From Paenibacillus marchantiophytorum (GTDB lineage: Bacteria > Bacillota > Bacilli > Paenibacillales > NBRC-103111), in the NCBI RefSeq assembly GCF_014640555.1, contig NZ_BMHE01000001.1, positions 1-64,000 on the forward strand: a DNA stretch of 64,000 nucleotides, given 5' to 3'. The position numbers and the translations under genes are program-made. Of the stretch, positions 51,689 to 60,374 are shown piece after piece. Position 1 is the stretch's first letter. Each line of letters starts with the position of its first letter. The notes beneath the pieces are model-generated. The model saw only the letters and a list, made by a program, of their open reading frames with translations, was not told the origin of the DNA and searched no databases.

Positions 51689-52624
51689 CTAGTCCCGCAA
51701 CGTTCTTCCGGTCAACGACAGGAACAAGGCTTCAAGATCCGGCTCCACTTGTGTGAGCGATTGAATTTTCACGTCATGTTTAGCTAGAATGAACAAGATG
51801 TCCTGAAGATACGCATGGGACGTTCCAACCAACAATTCAAGCTGCTGCTCTTGCACTGTCACTTGCTTAATTCTCGGGTGTTCTCTGAGCTCATTGATAG
51901 CTTCATCTTTTAAATGAGCAACTTGGAGAATCACTTTATTATCCTGAGCGACCTTGCTTCGGAGCTCCTCTTGCGTGCCGCAGGCAATCAGATGACCATG
52001 ATCCATAATCCCGACCCGCGAAGAAATTGCGGAAACTTCTTCCATGTAATGGGACGTATAGATAATGGTTGACCCCATGCGATTGAGGGTTCTTACCGAC
52101 TCGAGGATATGATTGCGAGACTGTGGATCGATGCCTACTGTTGGCTCATCCATAATGATTAGCTTGGGATGATGCATAATCGCACAGGCAATATTCAACC
52201 GGCGTTTCATCCCTCCCGAGAAGGAACTCGGTTTATCGCGAGCACGATCAGATAGTCCTACGAATTCTAAAGCCTCCTCCACGCGGTCCTTCAAGAGCTT
52301 GCCGGATAAACCGTATAATCTGGCAAAAAAAGTGACATTCTCACGCGCCGTCAAATTTTCAAAAATCGCCAGTTCTTGGGGAACTAGGCCAATCCTGCGT
52401 TTAACTTCCAGTGTATCTTTGGCAACCGATAAACCGTCTACAACCATTTCACCCTGATCGATTTTCAGCAGTCCGCTCAACATTTTAATCGTCGTACTTT
52501 TGCCCGCACCATTGGGTCCCAAGAGTCCAAATACTTCGCCTTCGTGAATGGATAAATTAAGATGATCCACAGAAATCTGATTATTATATTTTTTTACAAC
52601 ATTTTTTAATTGAACAAAGCTCAT
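51689..52624 (-). CDS. ABC exporter ATP-binding protein
   Basis: A 311-residue ATPase. Walker A GPNGAGKST, Q-loop LVPQELAIF, signature FSGGMKRRLNIA, Walker B LIIMDEPTVGID, and H-loop IYTSHYMEE are all present. An 80-residue C-terminal extension follows, as in DrrA-type exporters. It is first of the three-gene exporter operon, divergent from a two-component system across a 184-nt gap, the arrangement seen for LiaRS/DesRK-type control of antibiotic or lipid-stress exporters. Confidence 0.92.
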   Translation of the reverse strand: MSFVQLKNVVKKYNNQISVDHLNLSIHEGEVFGLLGPNGAGKSTTIKMLSGLLKIDQGEMVVDGLSVAKDTLEVKRRIGLVPQELAIFENLTARENVTFFARLYGLSGKLLKDRVEEALEFVGLSDRARDKPSSFSGGMKRRLNIACAIMHHPKLIIMDEPTVGIDPQSRNHILESVRTLNRMGSTIIYTSHYMEEVSAISSRVGIMDHGHLIACGTQEELRSKVAQDNKVILQVAHLKDEAINELREHPRIKQVTVQEQQLELLVGTSHAYLQDILFILAKHDVKIQSLTQVEPDLEALFLSLTGRTLRD

Positions 52625-52689
52625 ATCATCCGCTCCCTTATACCATTCAACTTGATATAATTATTGTACTTTGCTTTCTGCACACGAAC

Positions 52690-52774
52690 AGGTAGATTTA
52701 GTCATTCATTAAAGTGACAAAAGTCATAATCTCTGCAAAAGGCGTGTAAACCCACTTGGGTGGTATGCTATACT
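52690..52774. promoter_or_regulatory. Divergent control region with response-regulator-like repeat and promoter
   Basis: TGAC-AAAA-GTCA is a perfect inverted repeat at about 52713-52724, with a related AGTCATTCATTA upstream. A + strand promoter for the kinase gene is seen as TGTAAA (52745-52750), 18 nt, TATACT (52769-52774). The repeat lies where a LuxR-type regulator could activate the exporter operon. Confidence 0.45.
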
Positions 52775-52808
52775 TTGCTTACTACTTGCCTAAAAGGATG
52801 GGAACCGT

Positions 52809-53930
52809 TTGACACCATTACTTCTGATATCCCGTTATGCTCTTATACTTGTCCCAGCGGTTGCTTCCATGTATCTACAAAAATATTCGGCCTATGGCAC
52901 ATATGTATTTTTTATTCTTTTGTTGGTTTGGATAGCTGAACTACGCAGAATCACTCGCTTGAAATCAGCTTGGATGCTGTTGCTTGAAATTGGCTTTGGG
53001 GCTTGGCTAAGCTACCAATATGACGGCATCTTGTTCATGCTCTTCTACTCTACCCTATTGTCTTATGTACATTACGTAAACAAGCATCTCTGTTATTACT
53101 TCATCTCCATCCAGTTGCTCTTATTAAATCTTTCTCTGCATGGGCAGCCTGCCAGTTATTATGTCATGGCAAATCTTATTTTCATCGCTCAGTCCATGCT
53201 CCTGCTTCATATGAGACAAATTGATCAAAACAGAGAAGAAGTGGAGCTTCTTTATGATCAACTGCGCAGACAGCACTATGAGCTAGATGAAGCACGCATG
53301 CAGCTTATGGATTATGCCAAACAGGTTGAGAATATTGCGCAAACGGATGAACGCAACCGTATCTCGCGGGACATTCATGATGATCTCGGGCATAAGCTGA
53401 TTCGTCTCAAAATGATGATGGAAGCTTCTTTGCGTATCCTTCCGACCCAACAAAGCAAAGGTTTGGAGATGCTAACCTCCGTCAAAGACCAATTAACCGA
53501 AAGCATGGAGTTGCTTCGCACCACCGTTCGGCGGTTAAAGCCTGATGAAGATTCCTTGCAAACCTACTCCCTCGAACGACTCATTGCAGACTTGACGAAG
53601 GAGAATGGCATTGCAATTGAAGTTCAAATCACAGGAATGCCTTATGTGTTATATCCCAGTCTGGCTTTCATTCTTTACCGCAATGCGCAAGAAGCGATCA
53701 CGAATGCCATTCGTCACGGCAGTGCAAGCAAGGTCGATATTCAATTAACCTATGACCCTAAACAAATTACCATGTGTGTGTCCAACAATGGCAATCTACC
53801 TGCTGCGTCCTCCGCCAAAGGCATTGGGATGAAAGGCATGGAAGAACGCAGCAAGCTCATCGGAGGCCAACTTTTCGTAACTTTGAAGGGTTATTATTCC
53901 GTAACAACGGTGTTGCCTACTTATCGCTAA
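52809..53930 (+). CDS. Sensor histidine kinase, DesK/LiaS type
   Basis: A 373-residue kinase. About five or six N-terminal transmembrane helices (1-140) without a large outer loop are followed by a coiled coil, a HisKA_3 domain with RDIHDDLGHKLIRLK (phospho-His), and an HATPase_c domain with QEAITNAIRHG, SNNGN and GIGMKGMEERSKLIGG. This resembles intramembrane-sensing kinases responding to membrane stress or lipid fluidity. The cognate regulator follows in 32 nt. TTG start at 52809 has AAGGATGGGA upstream. Confidence 0.92.
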   Translation: MTPLLLISRYALILVPAVASMYLQKYSAYGTYVFFILLLVWIAELRRITRLKSAWMLLLEIGFGAWLSYQYDGILFMLFYSTLLSYVHYVNKHLCYYFISIQLLLLNLSLHGQPASYYVMANLIFIAQSMLLLHMRQIDQNREEVELLYDQLRRQHYELDEARMQLMDYAKQVENIAQTDERNRISRDIHDDLGHKLIRLKMMMEASLRILPTQQSKGLEMLTSVKDQLTESMELLRTTVRRLKPDEDSLQTYSLERLIADLTKENGIAIEVQITGMPYVLYPSLAFILYRNAQEAITNAIRHGSASKVDIQLTYDPKQITMCVSNNGNLPAASSAKGIGMKGMEERSKLIGGQLFVTLKGYYSVTTVLPTYR

Positions 53931-53962
53931 CAGGAATTGATTATAGAGAGGATTGAACGTAC

Positions 53963-54625
53963 TTGATTCATTTACTTATTACAGATGATGACCCTTTTAT
54001 CCGGGAAAGCTTAAAATTAATCATTGGCCTAGACGAAGATATCGAGGTCGCCGGCACTTGTACGAATGGGGATGAAGCATTGGCTTTTATCCAAAGCGGC
54101 AGTCAAGTTGATGTTGTCCTTATGGATATTCGGATGCCGATCTGTGACGGCGTACTGGGCACCTTGAAGATTAAACAAGCTTACCCGAACGTGGTTGTTC
54201 TAATCCTGACAACGTTTGACGATGATGAATTTATCGTTCAGGCTTTACGCAACGGGGCCAGCGGGTATCTGCTCAAAAATATTTCGCCCGATCGTATCAT
54301 TCAAGGAATCAAAACCGTGGAGCAAGGCAATCTGCTCATTCATGCAGATATCGCCAAGAAATTGACCACTTTCATCAGCCCGAACACGATGCCATCTGTT
54401 CCTGCACCTAAAGCACTTAGCGCGTTGGGCTTAACCGCTAGTGAACAAACAGTTGTCATGAAAATTTCCGAAGGCCTTTCAAATAAAGAAATCGCCCAGG
54501 AGTTATTCCTGAGCGAAGGTACGGTAAAAAATTATATAACGGAAATACTCAGCAAGCTGAATCTCCGTGACCGAACACAAATTGCTATTTTTTATTTGAA
54601 ACAACAATCAGGCGCGAATCGTTAA
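53963..54625 (+). CDS. NarL/LuxR-family response regulator
   Basis: A 220-residue regulator. Receiver domain: acidic pocket TDDDPF, phospho-Asp in VVLMDIRMP, conserved Thr in LTTFDD and Lys in YLLKN. C-terminal LuxR-type helix-turn-helix: LTASEQTVVMKISEGLSNKEIAQ then SEGTVKNYITEILSKL. It is co-transcribed with the kinase and probably controls the divergent exporter operon. TTG start with GAGG 11 nt upstream. Its stop overlaps the convergent gene by 4 nt. Confidence 0.93.
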   Translation: MIHLLITDDDPFIRESLKLIIGLDEDIEVAGTCTNGDEALAFIQSGSQVDVVLMDIRMPICDGVLGTLKIKQAYPNVVVLILTTFDDDEFIVQALRNGASGYLLKNISPDRIIQGIKTVEQGNLLIHADIAKKLTTFISPNTMPSVPAPKALSALGLTASEQTVVMKISEGLSNKEIAQELFLSEGTVKNYITEILSKLNLRDRTQIAIFYLKQQSGANR

Positions 54626-55470
54626 TTGTTGACTTTGGTTACTTCGATATCTTCTTTGGAGGAACTTCCGACTACATAACTAGGTGTATTATTATTGCCA
54701 TTAGTTTGTGAAAGCTTAAGCGTTGTGCGGTAGAAATGTCCATTCTCCGTGAGTAAGTAACTGTATGTATTCAGTTCTGGTAAGGCATCAATGATAATAG
54801 GGCTTGTCATATAGGGCTTTTTGTTAATTTCATAATATCGGAAGCTTTGGACATATTCCCTTATGGTCTTGAGCTTTAATGGATCTTGTTCACCAGTAAT
54901 AACGATAGGTTCGTTAACGAGATATGAAATTTGCGGCGTTTCTGCCCAAATTTTCTTTAGTTCTTCTTCGCTAACATAAATGTCCTGTGTGTATTTCTCT
55001 TTAGCTTTTCTAAGACCGTCTGTTTTGACGCCCATGCGATTAAGATCTTGCAAGCGGTAATACGCCTGATCCGTTGTGTTCACCAAGACCGGATATGTCC
55101 CACCCCGATAATCCAAATACTGCGGATACGGGTACTGCAGCACAATCTCTGTGTAATTCGTCTCATTGCCTTCTGTTGGCTGCTGTGGATTAATACGCGG
55201 ATTGATATAGATCGTTTTCGTGCTATCCTGCCAATTCACATTAGCTCCCAGGAAGCCCCCCAGCTCTTTCACAGGCAAGTAACTAGCATTATTATAAATT
55301 AACGGGGGATTCGCGAGCTGCACCTTCCGCCCATCTACAACCACATTAAAATCACTCCGCAAATAGGCGTCTACGCGCTGCAGCACATCTTGCGCATACA
55401 CACCTGCTGTAAAACAAGTTCCCATAACCGTGCCCAGCACTGCAACTTTAGTCCACTTCGTCATACGCAT
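54622..55470 (-). CDS. Secreted protein with copper amine oxidase-like N-terminal (stalk) domain
   Basis: A 282-residue exported protein. A signal peptide or anchor (about 8-27) is followed by a short Cu_amine_oxidN1-type module (about 40-90): VVDGRKVQL, NNASYLPVKELGGFLGANVNW, KTIYIN. Such modules are cell-surface or wall-associated building blocks in Paenibacillus and do not bind copper as such. The remaining 190 residues have beta-rich, Tyr-rich sequence with no known family. GGAG is 11 nt before the ATG. It converges with the response regulator. Confidence 0.8.
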   Translation of the reverse strand: MRMTKWTKVAVLGTVMGTCFTAGVYAQDVLQRVDAYLRSDFNVVVDGRKVQLANPPLIYNNASYLPVKELGGFLGANVNWQDSTKTIYINPRINPQQPTEGNETNYTEIVLQYPYPQYLDYRGGTYPVLVNTTDQAYYRLQDLNRMGVKTDGLRKAKEKYTQDIYVSEEELKKIWAETPQISYLVNEPIVITGEQDPLKLKTIREYVQSFRYYEINKKPYMTSPIIIDALPELNTYSYLLTENGHFYRTTLKLSQTNGNNNTPSYVVGSSSKEDIEVTKVNN

Positions 55471-55662
55471 AAGGTTGAATTCTCCTATCTATCCATTATG
55501 ATGCTTTGCAAACAATATTCGGCAAGAACCTTGCTTTACCTCCTTATTTCTACAAAATAGGTCCTAATTCCTATGACTGCCCCTATGAAACTCGTAAACA
55601 ATTGCGGGATCACCTGATTTGCTTTAAAATAGTTGGAAACATCTTTGAAAAGAGGAACAATC

Positions 55663-56295
55663 ATGAGTTTCACTGGATTCGCCCAACATGAATTCGATAC
55701 ATTTGCTATAGAAGGCCTTGATGGACGCATGGAAGCGATTCGCGAACGGATCCAACCCAAATTCAAAGCACTCGGGGATTCGTTAGTCGAAGATTTGTCG
55801 CTGTTGTCCGGCACCGAAATGTTTCTGCATATTGCCAAGCATTTAAGACGTAAAGTCAACCCTCCGGTCGATACCTGGATGGCCATTTGCCCAAATAAAC
55901 GCGGCTATAAGCAGGTTCCCCATTTCCAGGTTGGTCTCTTCGATGACCGGTTATTCATCTGGCTGGCGTTGATCTATGAACTGCCGACCAAGGGTCAGAT
56001 TGCCGAATCCTTCCTGAAAGACATTCCGCGGTTGAAAAAAGAGATTCCTGCCGATTTCGTTATTTCTTTTGATCATATGAAAAAAGATGTGACACCCGTC
56101 TCCGAATTGAATACGAACAGCTGGAAAGAAGCCTTGGTACGCTTTCGAGATGTCAAAAAAGCCGAACTGCTGATCGGCCGCAACCTGCACTTCCAGGATC
56201 CCGTGTTGGTCAACCCAGTTGAACTGGAAAAGCTGATCAAGGAAACCTTTGAAAAACTAATCTCCTTATATCAAACTGCGGTTGACGTGAAGTAA
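55663..56295 (+). CDS. YktB family protein (DUF1054)
   Basis: A 210-residue protein matching YktB of Bacillales end to end. Seen: FDTFAIEGLDGRMEAIRERIQPKF, LSGTEMFLHIAKHLRRKVNPP, DTWMAICPNKRGYKQVPHFQVG, FDDRLFIWLALIYE, and a C-terminal LLIGRNL segment. The function is unknown. ATG at 55663 has AGAGGA 6 nt upstream; the ATG at 55633 lacks a site. Confidence 0.88.
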   Translation: MSFTGFAQHEFDTFAIEGLDGRMEAIRERIQPKFKALGDSLVEDLSLLSGTEMFLHIAKHLRRKVNPPVDTWMAICPNKRGYKQVPHFQVGLFDDRLFIWLALIYELPTKGQIAESFLKDIPRLKKEIPADFVISFDHMKKDVTPVSELNTNSWKEALVRFRDVKKAELLIGRNLHFQDPVLVNPVELEKLIKETFEKLISLYQTAVDVK

Positions 56296-56406
56296 TTCCC
56301 TTTCATGGAAAATTTATGTGAAACTAAGGTTCTTTTAAACTAAAATGATCGCCTCCTGCACAGACTAAGTGCTGTAATTCCGAATTCACAGGAAAAGGAG
56401 GTATCA

Positions 56407-57102
56407 ATGAACATGAATCAGCCCTATTTGAAAAAGCTCGTTGTAAGCTCGCTGGCCCTCACATTGATGCTAGGAAGCGCAGCGCTTCCTCCCCTATCAG
56501 CTGCGGCGAAAGCCCCATCTGATATTCAACAGGATAGCGCAACTATGCTGCAAAATGATGAGAATGCACAAGGCCGCCACAGCCGAAAATGGCCGATTAT
56601 CGAAGATTCAGCTTCCGTAATCGGGATCGACAAAGATATTCTCGTTAAATCTCTGAAAAGCGGCAAAAGCATCGTGGAAGCAGCCGCAGACAAAGGGATG
56701 AATGAAGCTGACTTGACCGCCAAACTACAGCAGCTTAGGACAAGCAAAATCGAAGTTGCTGTGAAAGACGGCAAGTTGACAGCCGAGCAAGGCGAACATA
56801 TGAAGCAAAAGCTTGGCGAACATCTCAAATTTATCCTGAACGAGAAGAACCTCCTCAGCAGCCATGCCGGGCATGGCAAGTGGCATAAGCTGGGCCTCAA
56901 GCCGGATACCGAGAAGCTCGCGAAGTCTCTTGGCCTGAGCAAGGATGAGCTGCGCGCACAACTGCATGCTGGGAAGTCGCTGGCTGAAATTGCGCAAGCC
57001 AAAGGCGTCTCCAAGGACAAGCTTGTCGCGTCCATCAAGGAGCAGTTAACCCCTTCCATTGAAAAGTGGGTCGACCACAAGAAAGAAGCGAAAGAAAAAT
57101 AA
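56407..57102 (+). CDS. Secreted helical-repeat protein
   Basis: A 231-residue exported protein. A signal peptide with cleavage near AAA-K (about residue 35) is followed by two helical repeat units, one with IGIDKDILVKSLKSGKSIVEAA and one with LGLSKDELRAQLHAGKSLAEIA, each followed by a KG-helix. The repeat 'L.S.G.S..E.A...G' recurs in many Paenibacillus surface proteins. A His/Lys-rich segment (SHAGHGKWHK) lies between. GGAGG stands 5 nt before the ATG. No catalytic motif is present. Confidence 0.75.
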   Translation: MNMNQPYLKKLVVSSLALTLMLGSAALPPLSAAAKAPSDIQQDSATMLQNDENAQGRHSRKWPIIEDSASVIGIDKDILVKSLKSGKSIVEAAADKGMNEADLTAKLQQLRTSKIEVAVKDGKLTAEQGEHMKQKLGEHLKFILNEKNLLSSHAGHGKWHKLGLKPDTEKLAKSLGLSKDELRAQLHAGKSLAEIAQAKGVSKDKLVASIKEQLTPSIEKWVDHKKEAKEK

Positions 57103-57169
57103 GCTTGAGCAGATTGGTCAAAAGGCATCCCTTGGGGACAATGTCATTAAGTTAAGGCGCAGGGTTAAA

Positions 57170-57219
57170 ATCAAAAAAAGAGCAGGTTATCTGAAAAGAT
57201 AGCCCGCTCTTTTTTTGCA
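57170..57219 (+). terminator. Hairpin terminator inside the left end of the IS
   Basis: AAAGAGC-GG-TATCT pairs with AGATA-CC-GCTCTTT around GAAA, followed by seven T residues. It would stop read-through from outside into the transposase. Confidence 0.8.
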
Positions 57220-57297
57220 TGAAAAAGAAAAAAAGAATTTGACAAGCAGTTGGAAGTGTGTGGCGACGCCCCTTGAAAAAACGAGGAGGCTACGCCA

Positions 57298-58619
57298 ATG
57301 AATGAGTACGCGAATTCGTTTAAAGAAACGCTGACATCCCTCATACGAGAAATGTCAGCGCTACCCGCACCTTATGTCAAAAACCCAGAAAAAGACTTTA
57401 CACGAAAAAAAAAGCTTCTCTTTGAAACGGTTATGCAACTCCTGATCTCGATGGGCGGTAACAGCCTCTACAAGGAACTCTTGGAGTTACAGGGCTATGA
57501 TGTCAACACCGCAACCACTTCTGCTTTTGTTCAGCAGAGGAATAAAATCCTGCCATCTGCTGTGGAATTCCTGTTTCACGAATTTACACAATCACATACG
57601 GATATCAAAGACTACCGTGGGTATCGATTACTTGCCATTGACGGTTCGGATTTACATTTCGCGACTGACCCTGAGGACAAGGATACCTACTTCCAAAATC
57701 AACCGGATACGAAAGGCTATAACCTTTTGCATTTGAACGCAGCCTACGACTTGTGCAATCGACTCTACGTGGATGCCATTGTTCAGCCACGCAGGTTGTG
57801 CAACGAGGGAAGAGCGCTGGCAGATATGGTTGACCGTTCTCCTATTCAAGGAAAAAAAATTGTTATTTCCGATAGAGGGTTTGAAAGTTACAACAATTTT
57901 GCGCATATTGATCGCAAAGGGTGGAACTACGTCATACGGTAAAGGATTTGCATTCCAGTGGTATTCTTTCGGGCTTACGGTTGCCAGATAGCGGATCGTT
58001 CGATACTGAAGTTCATCTGACACTCACCAAAAAACAAACCAAAGAGGTCAAGGCTCATCCCGAGATATACAAGTTCGTCCCTTCCAAGTCTACCTTTGAT
58101 TTTTTGGATTTGCATGAGAACTTGTTTTACCCGATTTCCTTTCGGGTTGTTCGTTTCGTCCTGCCGAGTGGTACTTATGAAACCGTCATTACGAATCTTT
58201 CTGCCGCTGATTTCCCACCCGATGAGCTGGCTTCCATTTATAACATGAGGTGGGGCATTGAAACCTCTTTCAGAGCATTAAAATACACCGTCGGGTTGAC
58301 GAGTTTTCACGCAAAGAAACAAGAGTCCATCTTCCAAGAGATTTTCGCAAGAATGATCATGTACAATTTCGCTGAAATGATGACCTCGCACGTCGTCATT
58401 TCCCAAATGGATAAACGGCACCACTACCAAGTCAACTTCACGGTTGCCGTTCACGTTTGTAGACATTTCCTGCGCTCACGTGGTGATGAACCCCCGCCCG
58501 ATGTTGAAGCGCTGATTCGCAAAAACATTTTGCCGATTCGACCCATCCGCCCAGGACAGCAGAATACGCGCAAAATCCGTTATAAAACAGCTGTTAGCTT
58601 CGTCTACAGAGTAGCATAA
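57298..58619 (+). pseudogene. IS4-family transposase, frameshifted
   Basis: Two overlapping frames (57298-57942 and the frame ending at 58619) together make one DDE transposase of about 440 residues. The first has LLAIDGSDLHF (first Asp) and VISDRGFESYN (second Asp). The second has the YREK-like NMRWGIETSFRALKYTVGL with the catalytic Glu. They join at about 57940, where WNYVIR runs into a TAA. Restoring one base would give VIR-VKDLHSSGI, so a single-base deletion is the simplest explanation. Programmed frameshifting is unusual for IS4. Confidence 0.88.
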
Positions 58620-58827
58620 TTTTTAGTTCACATGAACATTTTTTTAAGCGGATATTCCATCCGCTTGTTTGTTATGCGTTTTTTCCCTTGTTTGTATAAA
58701 AAAACAAACGGCACAGGGCTTATTCCCTTGCCGTTTCAGATTTCATTTTTGTTCCCAGTCTTGTCTCTGAGCGTAACTTAATGACATTGCCCTTGGGGAT
58801 GCCTTTTTTATTGAAGTCCTTCGCAAG

Positions 58828-59084
58828 CTTCTTTGCTAGGCTATTCTCGGTCTCAAAGGGCATCTAATGAACTGTATGATGCTTATTGACCGGAAAATGG
58901 CGGCTTTGGAGATGTAACGAACGGAGTTGGCGCTACCCGGCACTTTATTGGCCGAATGGTGATCTTTTGCTTGAAATAGAGCATCTGGAATTCATTAGAT
59001 TTTCAGAATGAGCGATTTGGGCCGAATAAAGGGTATTGAGTTCGTTAGGGGGCTTAGTTTTCCTCAAGGTTCATTGACTAAGTG
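58828..59084 (+). repeat. Intergenic repeat, forward copy 1
   Basis: About 250 bases starting near a CTTCTTTGCT and ending near GGTTCATTGA, repeated at 59126-59402. No coding frame is seen. Internal motifs include CTAATGAACTGTATGATGC, AACGGAGTTGGCGCTACCC, GAATTCATTAGATTTTCAG and GAGTTCGTTAGGGGGC, so CTAATGAA and TTCATTAG occur as opposed pairs. Confidence 0.85.
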
Positions 59085-59125
59085 ACCACGATGCAGACTC
59101 GGTTTTTCATATTGGTGTCCTCCAG

Positions 59126-59402
59126 AAACTTCTTTGCTTTGGAGGTTTTCGGTCTCAAAGGGCATCTAATGAACTGTATGATGCTTATTGACCGGAAAAT
59201 GGCTGCTTTGAAGATTTAATGAACGGAGTTGGCGCTACCCGCCACTTTATTGGCCGAATGGTGATCATATGATTGAAATAGAGCATCTGGAATTCATTAG
59301 ATTTTCAGAATGAGCGATTTTGGCCGAATAAAGGGTATTGAGTTCGTTAAGGGTATTGAGTTCGTTAGGGGGCTTGCCTCAAGGTTCATTGAGTCGGTGA
59401 CC
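59126..59402 (+). repeat. Intergenic repeat, forward copy 2
   Basis: A direct repeat of 58828-59084, with scattered differences and one internal tandem duplication of GGGTATTGAGTTCGTTA near 59331-59370. It lies upstream of the ABC/TetR unit. Confidence 0.85.
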
Positions 59403-59424
59403 TAGCCGCAGGCTAGTTTTTTAA
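59400..59424 (+). terminator. Small terminator-like hairpin
   Basis: CTAGCC-GCA-GGCTAG followed by six T residues, just after the second repeat copy. Confidence 0.6.
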
Positions 59425-59550
59425 TGAGAAGAGGAGTGACGAAGGGTTAACGCAACTGCCTCGCGCGGAATTAAGGAATCGTCAAGCAGCTAAACTAGGC
59501 TAAAGCGCCCTTATAGCGAGCTTGAGGAACTGCAGGGCGCTACCCCACCC
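59425..59550. other. Non-coding stretch before the ABC/TetR operon
   Basis: No gene is visible. GAGGAACTGCAGGGCGCTA at about 59523-59541 matches the motif of the 32.1-32.4 kb intergenic region. Confidence 0.45.
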
Positions 59551-59555
59551 AATAA

Positions 59556-59569
59556 TGAGTGATTACTCA
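59556..59569. promoter_or_regulatory. TetR-type operator 1
   Basis: TGAGT-GATT-ACTCA, a perfect inverted repeat embedded in AATAATGAGTGATTACTCACT, identical to the site at 59613. Confidence 0.8.
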
Positions 59570-59612
59570 CTTCACAAAAGAAGGAATATCGAGTACGATG
59601 AAATCATAATAA

Positions 59613-59626
59613 TGAGTGATTACTCA
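59613..59626. promoter_or_regulatory. TetR-type operator 2
   Basis: A second identical TGAGT-GATT-ACTCA palindrome, 57 bp downstream of the first and 23 bp before the ABC ATPase start. The pair is the likely binding region for the TetR regulator encoded at 61447. Confidence 0.8.
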
Positions 59627-59648
59627 CTACAAAAAGAGGTGTTGAAGC

Positions 59649-60374
59649 ATGATTAACACATATTCGATTCAAGTGCAGCATGTCTCCAAACAATTCGGAG
59701 ACAAAACGGTTTTGCAGGACATTACTTTAGATGTTCCCAAAGCGCAGATTTTCGGACTATTAGGTCCCTCTGGGTCAGGTAAAACAACACTCGTCCGCTT
59801 GATTGCCGGTATCGACGCCCCCTCATCCGGCACCGTGCATGTGTTGAACGAGAAGATGCCTCAGTTAGCGATGTTATCGCGAATCGGTTACATGGCGCAA
59901 TCGGATGCGCTCTATGCCGAGTTGACGGCGCAAGAGAATTTAGCTTTTTTTGCGGCTTTATTCGGATTGGCAGGCACCAAAAGCAAGAATCGGATACAAG
60001 AAGTGATGGAACTGGTCGATCTGAGTGCACATTTGAAGAAGCAAGTGTCGAATTACTCGGGCGGCATGAAGCGCCGCTTATCCTTGGCGGTCTCTCTGCT
60101 GCATGAGCCAGAAGTACTCATTCTGGATGAACCCACAGTCGGCATCGATCCCGTTTTGAGAAAATCAATTTGGGAAGAACTCACGAAGCTCAGCGCTCGC
60201 GGAACAACGATAATCGTCACGACGCATGTCATGGATGAAGCGGATAAATGCCACCGGTTAGGGATGATTCGTGATGGCAACCTTACCGCTGTTGGAACGC
60301 CTGAGGAATTGAAGCTAGCTACATCATCCTCCACGATTGAAGAAGCATTTTTATACTATGGAGGTGCAAAATAA
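59649..60374 (+). CDS. ABC exporter ATP-binding protein
   Basis: A 241-residue ATPase. Walker A LGPSGSGKTT, Q-loop GYMAQSDALY, signature YSGGMKRRLSLA, Walker B VLILDEPTVGID and H-loop VTTHVMDEA are all present. It belongs to the drug-exporter (DrrA/CcmA-like) group. AGAGGTG is 7 nt before the ATG. The last base of its stop codon is the first base of the permease start. It forms a three-gene unit with the permease and the TetR regulator, under two operators. Confidence 0.93.
   Translation: MINTYSIQVQHVSKQFGDKTVLQDITLDVPKAQIFGLLGPSGSGKTTLVRLIAGIDAPSSGTVHVLNEKMPQLAMLSRIGYMAQSDALYAELTAQENLAFFAALFGLAGTKSKNRIQEVMELVDLSAHLKKQVSNYSGGMKRRLSLAVSLLHEPEVLILDEPTVGIDPVLRKSIWEELTKLSARGTTIIVTTHVMDEADKCHRLGMIRDGNLTAVGTPEELKLATSSSTIEEAFLYYGGAK

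Larger units (their letters stand above)
57121..58810 (+). mobile_element. IS4-family insertion sequence, inactive copy
   Basis: Terminal inverted repeats: GGCATCCC with CAATGTCATTAAGTTA near 57124-57153, and the reverse complement near 58775-58804. The tips share AAAAGGCATCCC. A transposase gene fills the interior and is frameshifted. Hairpin terminators lie inside both ends (57172-57217, and 58651-58671 plus 58711-58736). I could not see a target-site duplication. Confidence 0.85.
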
